NCBI GenBank assembly: GCA_031422675.1
Contig: JANPMG010000036.1
Span: 1-38,540, forward strand
From: JAENVU01 sp031422675
Lineage (GTDB): Bacteria > Actinomycetota > Acidimicrobiia > IMCC26256 > JAENVU01
DNA: 38,540 nt
Reading direction: 5' to 3'
Below the pieces are notes generated by a model that worked only from the letters and a program-made list of their open reading frames with translations, was not told the origin of the DNA and made no database searches. The translations under genes were made by a program, and so were the position numbers. How positions within the stretch are numbered: the stretch's first letter is position 1; the number at the start of each line of letters is the position of its first letter. Of the stretch, positions 32,322 to 38,540 are shown piece after piece.

Positions 32322-33422
32322 ATGGACTTCGATCTCTCGCCGGACCAGTCGGCGTTCCGAGACGCGGCGGAGGACTTCCTCGCGGGTCAGTGCCCGCCGG
32401 CCCGCGTTCGCGCCGCGTACGAATCGAATGTGCGCTGGGACCCCGAACTCTGGACTGCGATGGTCGACCTCGGCTGGCTGGGTGCCGCCGTCCCCGAGGC
32501 CGGCGGTGGTCTCGGACTCGGCTGGGTGGAAGTTGCGGTGCTGCTGGAAATGGCAGGTCGGCACGTGGTGCCGGTTCCGCTCCTCTCCTCGGTCGTTGCG
32601 ATCGAGGTCGCGCGTCGAGCCGGTGCGGACGACCTCGTGGCGCGGTTGGCCGACGGCACGACCGCGTGCGTGGCGTGGTGTTCGGACCGGTCGACGCTGC
32701 GCGCCACCGGCGCCACCCTGACCGGTCGGTCGGACCCGGTGGCGTTCGCACCCACCGCAGATCTCGCGCTCATCACGGCGCCCGTCGACCATGACGGCGA
32801 TGAGCGCGCCGGCGAGCGCGGTCGCGCCGTCTTCGTGGTCGAGTTGACCGACGATCTGCGCCCCGAGATCGCCACGGGCATGGATCTGAGTCGACCGCTC
32901 GGTTGGTTGGAGTTCGATCAGGTCGCCGCCCGGCGGCTCGGCGGTGACGAGCTCGCGTCCACGCTCACCGACTTCGGAGCGGCGGCCACCGTGCTCGAGC
33001 TGCTGGGGACGAGCGCGGTGGCGATGGAACTCGCGGTCCAGTACGCGAAGGATCGCGTGCAGTTCGGGCGCCCGATCGGGTCGTTCCAAGCCGTGAAGCA
33101 CCGCTGCGCGGACATGCTCGTGGACGTGGAAGGCATCCGATCGAGCGCCTACTGGGCCGCGTGGTGTCTGAGTGTGAACGATCCGGACGCGTCGATCGCG
33201 GCGTCCACCGCCAAGATCTGGGCCGGCGATGCGTCGAAGCGGGTCATGGCAAGCGCGCTCCAGGTGCACGGCGGGGTCGGCTTCACATGGGAACACGACC
33301 TTCACCTGTTCATGAAGCGCGCGCAGCTCGATCAGCTGAGCTTCGGCGACTCGTCCTGGCATCGCGCGCGGCTCGGAGCGTTTCTGCGGGCCAAGGTCGA
33401 CGCCGGGTCGAGCGTGTTGTGA
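32322..33422 (+). CDS. Acyl-CoA dehydrogenase, small-subunit type
   Basis: A 366-residue protein with MDFDLSPDQSAFRDAAEDFL at the N-terminus, GLGLGWVEVAVLLEMAGRHV, QYAKDRVQFGRPIGSFQAVK and LQVHGGVGFTWEHDLHLFMK. The length is short for an active enzyme. The helix-G region (TVLELLGTSAVAMELAVQ) and the C-terminal RAQLDQLSFGDSSWHRARLG show no clear catalytic glutamate, as in FadE28-like silent subunits. It may pair with the large subunits at 27764 or 12485, or with one elsewhere. It starts a two-gene unit with the unknown gene 9 bases downstream. Confidence 0.88.
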   Translation: MDFDLSPDQSAFRDAAEDFLAGQCPPARVRAAYESNVRWDPELWTAMVDLGWLGAAVPEAGGGLGLGWVEVAVLLEMAGRHVVPVPLLSSVVAIEVARRAGADDLVARLADGTTACVAWCSDRSTLRATGATLTGRSDPVAFAPTADLALITAPVDHDGDERAGERGRAVFVVELTDDLRPEIATGMDLSRPLGWLEFDQVAARRLGGDELASTLTDFGAAATVLELLGTSAVAMELAVQYAKDRVQFGRPIGSFQAVKHRCADMLVDVEGIRSSAYWAAWCLSVNDPDASIAASTAKIWAGDASKRVMASALQVHGGVGFTWEHDLHLFMKRAQLDQLSFGDSSWHRARLGAFLRAKVDAGSSVL

Positions 33423-33431
33423 TCGCCGCGC

Positions 33432-34472
33432 GTGGCTGAGGACCTCGTCGAGCTCGTCGAGATCGGGGACCTCGACGAGCTGCTGCGCGCCACCGACCGG
33501 CTCTGCGACGCACGGGACTGGGACGCGCTGGTGGAACTCCGAGATCGGTGTCGGGTCGCGGTGGAGCGCGGGAAGCAGCTCTGGCCGGCGGCGAACCACG
33601 TGGAATACCGGCTTGCGCTCGAAGCCCCCGGTGCGATTGCTGCCCGGATGCTCACCGATGTGGCCGGTCAGTTCGGGCTCGGTCCGCTCGCCGAAGTCGC
33701 GGCGGCCGGTCACGAGTGGGCGGAGCTCGCGCCGCACACACCGGCAACGCCGACCGCGTCGATGTGTCTGCACGAACGGGTCGTCCGGGGCGAGGATCTG
33801 ACCGGCGCCGAGCTGCCCGGCCTCGACCCGTTGGAGCTGCCGCGGCGGCTCCAAGGTTGGGAGCCTCACTATCCGGTGGCGAACTACCGATCCAATGGCG
33901 CGGAGTTCCCGTCACCGCCCCCGGGGCCGTCCGGCACGCTGAAGGAGCTGCGATCGGGCGCCCCGCAGATCCGATCCAGCGGTGTGGTCCGGACCCTGCG
34001 TGACCTCGTGCATCCGTGGACGGCGGAGGGCGATGCGGTTGCGGTCGCCGTCGAGGGCGACGTGACCGACGCCATCGGCGCGCTCGACAAGCCCGAGGTC
34101 AGCGGGCCCAAGGTCAGCGGGCCCGAGGTCAGCGGGCCCAAGGTCAGCGGGCCGGAGGTGCGCATGGCCGAGATCGAACTCGCCGACGCCCTGGCGTGGT
34201 TGGGTTGGGCCGGCGCGAGCGGTGGCGCCCACGGACGGCGGCGCGGCGCGGCGGCAGGCCGGTTCGACACGTGGATGGTGCTCAGTGAGATCGTCGATCT
34301 CGGCGACGTTTGGCCCCCGGACCCCGATGCGATTGGGGAGCGAGCCCAACGGCTGCGGTGGTTCGTCTGGGACGCGATGGGCATCGGTCCCACCGGTTGG
34401 ATCCTGCGAATCGCAGTGGAAGACCCCGAACGCAACCGGGCGTACGCGCTGTCGGCGTTCGACCCGAGCTGA
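33432..34472 (+). CDS. Protein of unknown function with (PEVSG/PKVSG) repeat linker
   Basis: A 346-residue soluble protein, not recognised. The N-terminal ~100 residues are helical and Leu/Asp/Arg-rich (VELVEIGDLDELLRATDRLC). Around residues 136-165 comes GWEPHYPVANYRSNGAEFP. Residues 221-243 are a repeat PEVSG-PKVSG-PEVSG-PKVSG-PEV, alternating Glu and Lys, encoded by a 15-bp tandem repeat. The C-terminal part has ALAWLGWAGASGGAHGRRRG, then IGPTGWILRIAVEDPERNRA. There is no signal peptide or membrane span. The GTG start at 33432 is 9 bases after the dehydrogenase stop, so co-transcription is likely; a role with that dehydrogenase is inferred from position only. Confidence 0.75.
   Translation: MAEDLVELVEIGDLDELLRATDRLCDARDWDALVELRDRCRVAVERGKQLWPAANHVEYRLALEAPGAIAARMLTDVAGQFGLGPLAEVAAAGHEWAELAPHTPATPTASMCLHERVVRGEDLTGAELPGLDPLELPRRLQGWEPHYPVANYRSNGAEFPSPPPGPSGTLKELRSGAPQIRSSGVVRTLRDLVHPWTAEGDAVAVAVEGDVTDAIGALDKPEVSGPKVSGPEVSGPKVSGPEVRMAEIELADALAWLGWAGASGGAHGRRRGAAAGRFDTWMVLSEIVDLGDVWPPDPDAIGERAQRLRWFVWDAMGIGPTGWILRIAVEDPERNRAYALSAFDPS
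34092..34160 (+). repeat. In-frame 15-bp tandem repeat (PEVSG/PKVSG) within the 33432 gene
   Basis: Four full and one partial 15-base units, alternating CCCGAGGTCAGCGGG and CCCAAGGTCAGCGGG, so the true period is 30. All are in frame. The alternation of Glu and Lys codons at one site, with otherwise identical bases, suggests recent unit duplication. Confidence 0.9.
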
Positions 34473-34479
34473 CCCGACG

Positions 34480-34519
34480 ACTCATCCGCTCATCCACTCA
34501 TCCACTCGTCCACTCACTC
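34480..34519. repeat. Five 8-bp tandem repeats (ACTCATCC-like) between convergent genes
   Basis: Units ACTCATCC, GCTCATCC, ACTCATCC, ACTCGTCC and ACTCACTC fill the 64-bp gap between the unknown gene's stop (34472) and the end of the CoA ligase gene (34537). No hairpin is formed, so it is not an obvious terminator. Confidence 0.75.
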
Positions 34520-34536
34520 GGTCGCGTGTTCGCGGT

Positions 34537-35931
34537 TCAGGAACGGGTCTGCACAGCGCGAGTGCGCAGCGCCGCTCGGTCGACCTTGCCGGCCGGAAGG
34601 GTCGGCATGCGGTTGACGTGCTCCACTCGTTCGGGGGTCTTGAAGGTGGCGACGCCCTGGGCGCGAAACCAACGTTGACACTCTGCGAGGTCGAAGGATT
34701 CGTCGGCGAGGACGAAGAGACAAACCCGTTCGCCGAGTCGGTCATCGGGCTCGGCGACGGCCACCGCGTCGCGCACCGCCGGATGAGCCGTCACCACCCG
34801 TTCCACCTCGGCGGCGCTGATGTTCTCCCCGCCGCGAATGATCACGTCTTTCTTGCGGCCGACGATGGTGAGCCATCCGTCCTCGAGGGTCGCGAGGTCG
34901 CCGGTGTGAAACCAGCCGCGGGTCACGGCGGCGCGGGTCTGCTCGTCGTCGAGGTAGCCCGCGAAGAGCTCGGGGCCCTGCACGAGGAGTTCACCGTCGG
35001 TGGCGATACGCAACGCGGCCGCGCCGACGACCCGTCCGTCGGTGTCGCGCGCCCGGGCCGCGAGGTCAGTGGTTCGCGACGTCGTGAGGGTCGGCGCTTC
35101 GGTCGATCCGTACGAGCGCTTCACCGTTGCGTTCAAACGCACGCTGGCGTCGTCGACGAACGCCGGGGTGACGCCAGCGCCGCCGGATGACACGAGCCGA
35201 AGCGATGCCACGCGGGATGGGGCGAACGACGGTGTGTTCATCAGGCCGACAAAGAACGTCGGCGGGCCCACCATGAACGTGATGCGATCGACTTCGATCC
35301 TTGCGAGCGCGGCCTCGGGGTCCCACTGCTCCATGAGGACCGCACGCATTCCGGCGGCGGCCGGTACGAGCACTCCGTTCAGGAGTCCGGAGATGTGCGC
35401 GAGCGGCGCGGGCATAAGCACGGCGTCGGTGGGACCCACGCCGTGGACCCGCGCCATCGAGGTGGCCTTGTACGCGAGTGCGCGGTGCGTGTGCAGCACC
35501 CCCTTCGGCTCACCCTCCGAGCCGCCGGTCCAGAGCACGACGGCGAGATCGGACGGTCGGGCATGAACGCCGGGGTCCCCGCCCGTGTGCTGCCACTCGG
35601 TTACCTGCTCTCGGATCCGATCGCGTTCGAGGAACACGTCGGGTGCGAGTCGGACGACGAGACGCGCGACCTCGGCCTCACTCGCCTGATGATGGATCGG
35701 CGCCGCGATCGCCCCGAGCTGCCAACACGCTCGGTACAGCGCCACGACCTCGGGCCAGTTCGGCGCCTGCCAAGCGACGATGTCCCCGCGCCCGATACCC
35801 AGGCTGCGGAGGCCGCCGGCGACACCGGGCTCGGTGCCGGCGATCGCGCTCAGACTCGGAACGTTCCAGGGGCCGCCCGGCGCGCGATATTCCGCGGCAC
35901 GGGGATGGCGGTACGTGGGTCGGATGCGCAC
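34537..35931 (-). CDS. AMP-forming acyl-CoA ligase
   Basis: A 464-residue adenylate-forming enzyme. Motifs in order: phosphate loop LWTGGSEGEPKGVLHTH (a variant of TSGTTGxPKG), YGSTEAPTL, GWFHTGDLATLEDGW, GRKKDVIIRGGENISAAEVE (hinge) and PTLPAGKVDR with the catalytic lysine. It activates a carboxylic acid as acyl-AMP and then acyl-CoA. The GTG start at 35931 is 4 bases after the dehydrogenase stop; the much longer upstream reading is spurious. The N-terminal domain is short compared with typical 500-550-residue ligases. It is co-transcribed with the upstream acyl-CoA dehydrogenase. The substrate is unknown; the Gly-Gly-Ser-Glu loop is unusual. Confidence 0.92.
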   Translation of the reverse strand: MRIRPTYRHPRAAEYRAPGGPWNVPSLSAIAGTEPGVAGGLRSLGIGRGDIVAWQAPNWPEVVALYRACWQLGAIAAPIHHQASEAEVARLVVRLAPDVFLERDRIREQVTEWQHTGGDPGVHARPSDLAVVLWTGGSEGEPKGVLHTHRALAYKATSMARVHGVGPTDAVLMPAPLAHISGLLNGVLVPAAAGMRAVLMEQWDPEAALARIEVDRITFMVGPPTFFVGLMNTPSFAPSRVASLRLVSSGGAGVTPAFVDDASVRLNATVKRSYGSTEAPTLTTSRTTDLAARARDTDGRVVGAAALRIATDGELLVQGPELFAGYLDDEQTRAAVTRGWFHTGDLATLEDGWLTIVGRKKDVIIRGGENISAAEVERVVTAHPAVRDAVAVAEPDDRLGERVCLFVLADESFDLAECQRWFRAQGVATFKTPERVEHVNRMPTLPAGKVDRAALRTRAVQTRS

Positions 35932-35935
35932 CGGC

Positions 35936-37147
35936 TCAGCGCGCGGTGGGCTTCCACGCGTGCCCACTCGGGGTGGCGCCGCGCAGCAGATTCGTGCCGA
36001 TGAAGTTCTTCTGGATCTCCACCGTGCCCGCCCCGATGCAGAGTCCGCGAATGTCGCGGTAGACGCGCTCGACGGGGTACTCGCGCGAGTAGCCGTAGCC
36101 GCCGAGGAGCTGGATGGCCTCGTCACACACGAACTTCGCCGCGAGGTTCGCCGCCGTCTTGGCCATCGCGGTTTCGAGCGGCGGGGGAGTGCCGTGCTCA
36201 CCGGCGAGATGGACCGCACGCTTGAGCAGAAGCCGGGCGCCTTCGAGCTGAGTGGCCATGTCGGCGATCTTCCATTGCAGACCCTGGAGATCCGCGAGTG
36301 GGCGGCCGCCGATCACCCGGTCGTTCATGTATCCGATCGCGTATTCGAGCGCGCCTTGGGCGGCGCCCACGCACATCGCGGCGTTGCCGCATCGCTCGTG
36401 ATTGATGTGACCGATCAGGGTGCGGAACGCGTCGTTCGATACTGCGTCACCGGCGAGCAGAACGTCCCCGGGCTCGATCCGCACGTCGTCGAACGCGAGC
36501 TCGGCCTCGCTCGTGGCGCGCAGACCCATCTTCTCGTGCGTCCCCGCGATGCTCACCCCGTCAGCTTCGAGATCCACGACCACCGCGCCGATGCCCTTCG
36601 TGCCCTCGCTGCCGGGGAATCGACACCACACGAGACACACGCGCGCCTTGTGCCCACCGGTCACGTAGTTCTTGTACGCGTTGAGCCGGAAGCCGTCACC
36701 GTCGGGGGTGAGCCGGGCGCGCATGTGGCCGACGGCCGAGCCGGCCTCGGTTTCGGAAATGCCGATGCAGAACAACGCCTCGCCGGACGCGGCCAGGGGG
36801 AGCCACTTGTCCTTCATCGCATTGGAGCCGAGGTGTTCGATGGCGCGCGGCGGACCGTTGAAGGTGAGCTGGGCGAGGATGGCGCTCGACACGTCGGCGC
36901 GAGCGAGTTCCTCCAGGACGATCGCGGCCTCGATGTCGCCGAGGCCCATGCCGCCGTAGTCCGGGCTGATCGTGATTCCGAACAGGTCGGCGGCCCGGAT
37001 CGCGTCCCACGACGCCTGGGGGAACTGCTCGGTCTCGTCCCCGGCGCGGGCCATCGGGGCAAGGGAACGTTCGGCGACGCCGCGCGCCAGCGTCCGGAGC
37101 GCCTGCTGGTCGTCGGTCTCGGCGAAGGGATCGCTCCCGTGATTCAC
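35936..37147 (-). CDS. Acyl-CoA dehydrogenase (isovaleryl-CoA-type base position)
   Basis: A 403-residue enzyme with GITISPDYGGMGLGDIEAAI, CIGISETEAGSAVGHMRARL, MGLRATSEAELAFDDVRI, LLGGYGYSREYPVERVYRDI and CIGAGTVEIQKNFIG. The late glutamate is absent (GAGT); E251 in INHERCGN is at the helix-G site used by isovaleryl-CoA and long-chain dehydrogenases, so the enzyme should be active. It is the first gene of a two-gene operon with the CoA ligase. The GTG start at 37147 lies 7 bases from palindromic element B, which reaches into its leader (GGGAAG near the start). It is divergent from the aldehyde dehydrogenase. Confidence 0.92.
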   Translation of the reverse strand: MNHGSDPFAETDDQQALRTLARGVAERSLAPMARAGDETEQFPQASWDAIRAADLFGITISPDYGGMGLGDIEAAIVLEELARADVSSAILAQLTFNGPPRAIEHLGSNAMKDKWLPLAASGEALFCIGISETEAGSAVGHMRARLTPDGDGFRLNAYKNYVTGGHKARVCLVWCRFPGSEGTKGIGAVVVDLEADGVSIAGTHEKMGLRATSEAELAFDDVRIEPGDVLLAGDAVSNDAFRTLIGHINHERCGNAAMCVGAAQGALEYAIGYMNDRVIGGRPLADLQGLQWKIADMATQLEGARLLLKRAVHLAGEHGTPPPLETAMAKTAANLAAKFVCDEAIQLLGGYGYSREYPVERVYRDIRGLCIGAGTVEIQKNFIGTNLLRGATPSGHAWKPTAR

Positions 37148-37153
37148 GGCTTC

Positions 37154-37240
37154 CCGCTCTTGGCCCTGCGGGCCGGGCCGCTCGGGCCCCGCTCCGCTTG
37201 CGTCGGCCGGGTTTCGTGTTGGGGTGGGGCGTCGCTCACG
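37154..37240. repeat. ~87-bp palindromic element, copy B
   Basis: The first of two tandem copies (period 92 bp) in the divergent promoter region between the acyl-CoA dehydrogenase (start 37147) and the aldehyde dehydrogenase (start 37420). The core TTGGCCCTGCGGGCCGGGCC contains GGCCC-TGC-GGGCC. The copy ends GGGGCGTCGCTCACG, also the end of copy C. Confidence 0.85.
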
Positions 37241-37245
37241 CTTCT

Positions 37246-37332
37246 CCGCTCTTGGCCCTGCGGGCCGGGCCGCTCAGGCCCCGCTCCGCCCGTGGTGACG
37301 GGGTCTCGTGGTGTGGTGGGGCGTCGCTCACG
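37246..37332. repeat. ~87-bp palindromic element, copy C
   Basis: The second tandem copy, nearly identical to copy B at both ends (first ~40 bases with one change; shared GGTGGGGCGTCGCTCACG end) and divergent in the middle. From 37333 to 37419 there is a TAGATT hexamer (37381-37386) that could be a -10 box for the aldehyde dehydrogenase, and a ribosome binding site. Confidence 0.85.
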
Positions 37333-37419
37333 GGCGCACAGTACCGGTGTCCGAGACGGCGGGCCGGTACGCGGTGGCGGTAGATTGCGCCGTTCCTTCC
37401 CCTCACTCCGGAGCCCCTG

Positions 37420-38540
37420 ATGAGCGACACGCAGACGATCACAGACCGCACCAAGCTGTACATCGACGGCGAGTGGGTCGCCTCCGCCGGTACCGGCACG
37501 ATCGACGTCATCAACGCCACCACGGAAGCGGTCATCGGCACCATCGCCGAAGGCACCGCCGACGATGCGGCGAAGGCCGTTGCCGCGGCGAAGGCCGCGC
37601 TTCCCGGTTGGGCGGCCACGTCACCCAACGAGCGCGCCAAGCACATCCAGCGGTTGGCCGAAGGACTCCAGGCGCGCGCCGAGGAAATCGCCACGTCGGT
37701 CACGGCCGAGGTAGGCACGCCGTTCATCATCAGCCAGATCGCGCAGGCCGGGCTTCCCGGTGCGATGGCGGGCAGCTACGTGGCGATCGCGGAGAACTTC
37801 CCGTTCGAGGAGCAGATCGGGAACTCGCTGATCGTCCGGGAACCGGTGGGCGTGGTCGGCGCCATCACGCCGTGGAACTACCCGCTGCACCAAGTGGTGG
37901 CGAAGGTGGCACCCGCGCTCGCGGCGGGGTGCACGATCGTGCTCAAGCCATCCGAGGTCGCGCCGTTGACGGCGTTCATCCTGGCCGAGATCATCGACGA
38001 GATCGATCTGCCCCGGGGCGTGTTCAACCTGGTGACCGGCACCGGTCCCGTCGTCGGTGAGGCGCTCGTCACCAACCCCGACGTCAACATGATCTCGTTC
38101 ACCGGTTCCACCCGTGCGGGCAAGCGCATCATGGAACTGGCCGCGTCGCAGGTGAAGAAGATCGCGCTCGAACTCGGTGGCAAGTCGCCGTTCGTGGTGC
38201 TCGACGACTCGCCGGTGGACGAAGCCGTGGCCGCCGGATTCCAATCGGCGTACCTCAACGGTGGTCAGACCTGCATCGCCTGGACCCGCATGTTGGTGCC
38301 CGCGAGCCGCAAGGATGAGTTCGTTGCCAAGGCCAAGGAAGTGGCCGAGGGTCACGCGGTCGGCGACCCGATGGACATGAGCAACCAACTCGGCCCGATG
38401 GTGAGCAAGGCTCAGCAGGACCGGGTCCGCGCGTACATCCAGCAGGGCATCGACGAAGGCGCCACGCTCGTGACCGGCGGGGTGGAGCAGCCCGAGGGCC
38501 TCGCCACCGGCTACTTCATCAAGCCGACGGTGTTCGCGGA
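37420..38540 (+). CDS. NAD(P)-dependent aldehyde dehydrogenase (cut by window end)
   Basis: The first 373 residues of an aldehyde dehydrogenase are visible. The catalytic set is present: N153 (TPWNYPL), general base E251 (ALELGGKSP) and nucleophile C285 (NGGQTCIAW). The coenzyme loop FTGSTRAGKRI is also intact. It oxidises an aldehyde to its acid in the cytoplasm; the neighbouring CoA ligase could then activate that acid, and aldehydes are the usual products of carotenoid-type cleavage, but this link is inferred. The ATG at 37420 follows GGAG (37410-37413) by 6 bases. A full enzyme has about 480 residues, so roughly 100 lie outside. The reading frame is open to the window end. Confidence 0.94.
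   Translation, partial: MSDTQTITDRTKLYIDGEWVASAGTGTIDVINATTEAVIGTIAEGTADDAAKAVAAAKAALPGWAATSPNERAKHIQRLAEGLQARAEEIATSVTAEVGTPFIISQIAQAGLPGAMAGSYVAIAENFPFEEQIGNSLIVREPVGVVGAITPWNYPLHQVVAKVAPALAAGCTIVLKPSEVAPLTAFILAEIIDEIDLPRGVFNLVTGTGPVVGEALVTNPDVNMISFTGSTRAGKRIMELAASQVKKIALELGGKSPFVVLDDSPVDEAVAAGFQSAYLNGGQTCIAWTRMLVPASRKDEFVAKAKEVAEGHAVGDPMDMSNQLGPMVSKAQQDRVRAYIQQGIDEGATLVTGGVEQPEGLATGYFIKPTVFA

Noticed and set aside
35932..36219. N-terminal extension of the CoA ligase
   Set aside because: It lies inside the upstream dehydrogenase gene in another frame and is Arg/Ser-rich; the GTG at 35931 gives the natural start.

Overview
The window is GC-rich throughout, with densely packed genes, many GTG starts and frequent 4-base stop/start overlaps. 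The gene set (F420-type luciferase-like oxidoreductase, WS/DGAT acyltransferase, many acyl-CoA dehydrogenases, CadI/ArsI-like remnant, DUF35/thiolase pair, SCP2-type thiolases) points to a heterotrophic actinobacterium, possibly Acidimicrobiia. That placement is an inference from content, not a measured one. No rRNA, tRNA, CRISPR array, transposase or phage gene was seen.

Layout. 1-1.4 kb: the end of a CadI/ArsI-like VOC protein, a hexamer repeat, and an AbiEi/DUF559-type gene bracketed by two near-identical hairpins with a compensatory base-pair change. 1.4-9.0 kb: amidohydrolase with a small zinc-ribbon gene, DoxX protein, lipoprotein, WS/DGAT acyltransferase, a 50-bp direct repeat pair, a single-chain ETF beta-alpha fusion, and an LLM oxidoreductase. 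9.1-12.4 kb: a two-component system followed by a secreted protein and a strong bidirectional terminator. 12.5-19.3 kb: divergent large and small acyl-CoA dehydrogenases, then a fused IpdA/IpdB-like CoA transferase, a carotenoid/stilbene-type oxygenase and an SCP2-type thiolase. 19.3-23.5 kb: a complete sugar/glycerol-phosphate-type ABC importer. 23.5-24.05 kb: a decaying VapBC module. 24.1-29.0 kb: a five-gene minus-strand operon (acyl-CoA dehydrogenase, enoyl-CoA hydratase-fold protein, CaiB-type CoA transferase, DUF35 protein, non-canonical thiolase). 29.1-32.2 kb: a lone prepilin-like protein, a beta-propeller lipoprotein and citrate synthase. 32.3-38.5 kb: a small acyl-CoA dehydrogenase with an unknown protein, a CoA ligase/acyl-CoA dehydrogenase operon, and a divergent aldehyde dehydrogenase cut by the window end.

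How it may work together. The three acyl-CoA clusters have the logic of degrading a bulky terpenoid, apocarotenoid, steroid or aryl-propanoid-like substrate: oxidative C=C cleavage (carotenoid oxygenase), aldehyde oxidation (ALDH), CoA activation (ligase or CoA transferases), dehydrogenation (five acyl-CoA dehydrogenases feeding the fused ETF), hydration-like and retro-Claisen or retro-aldol steps (ECH-fold protein, thiolases, DUF35), and entry of acetyl-CoA through citrate synthase. Two of the acyl-CoA dehydrogenases look like catalytically silent small subunits, as in mycobacterial alpha2beta2 enzymes. The substrate cannot be named from sequence.

Non-coding structure is rich: the covarying hairpins; three copies of an ~86-bp palindromic element, one forming the 3' end of a coding sequence and two in tandem at a divergent promoter; several short tandem repeats; and a recurring TAGNNT hexamer 8-10 bases before start codons that lack a ribosome binding site, which suggests leaderless transcription.
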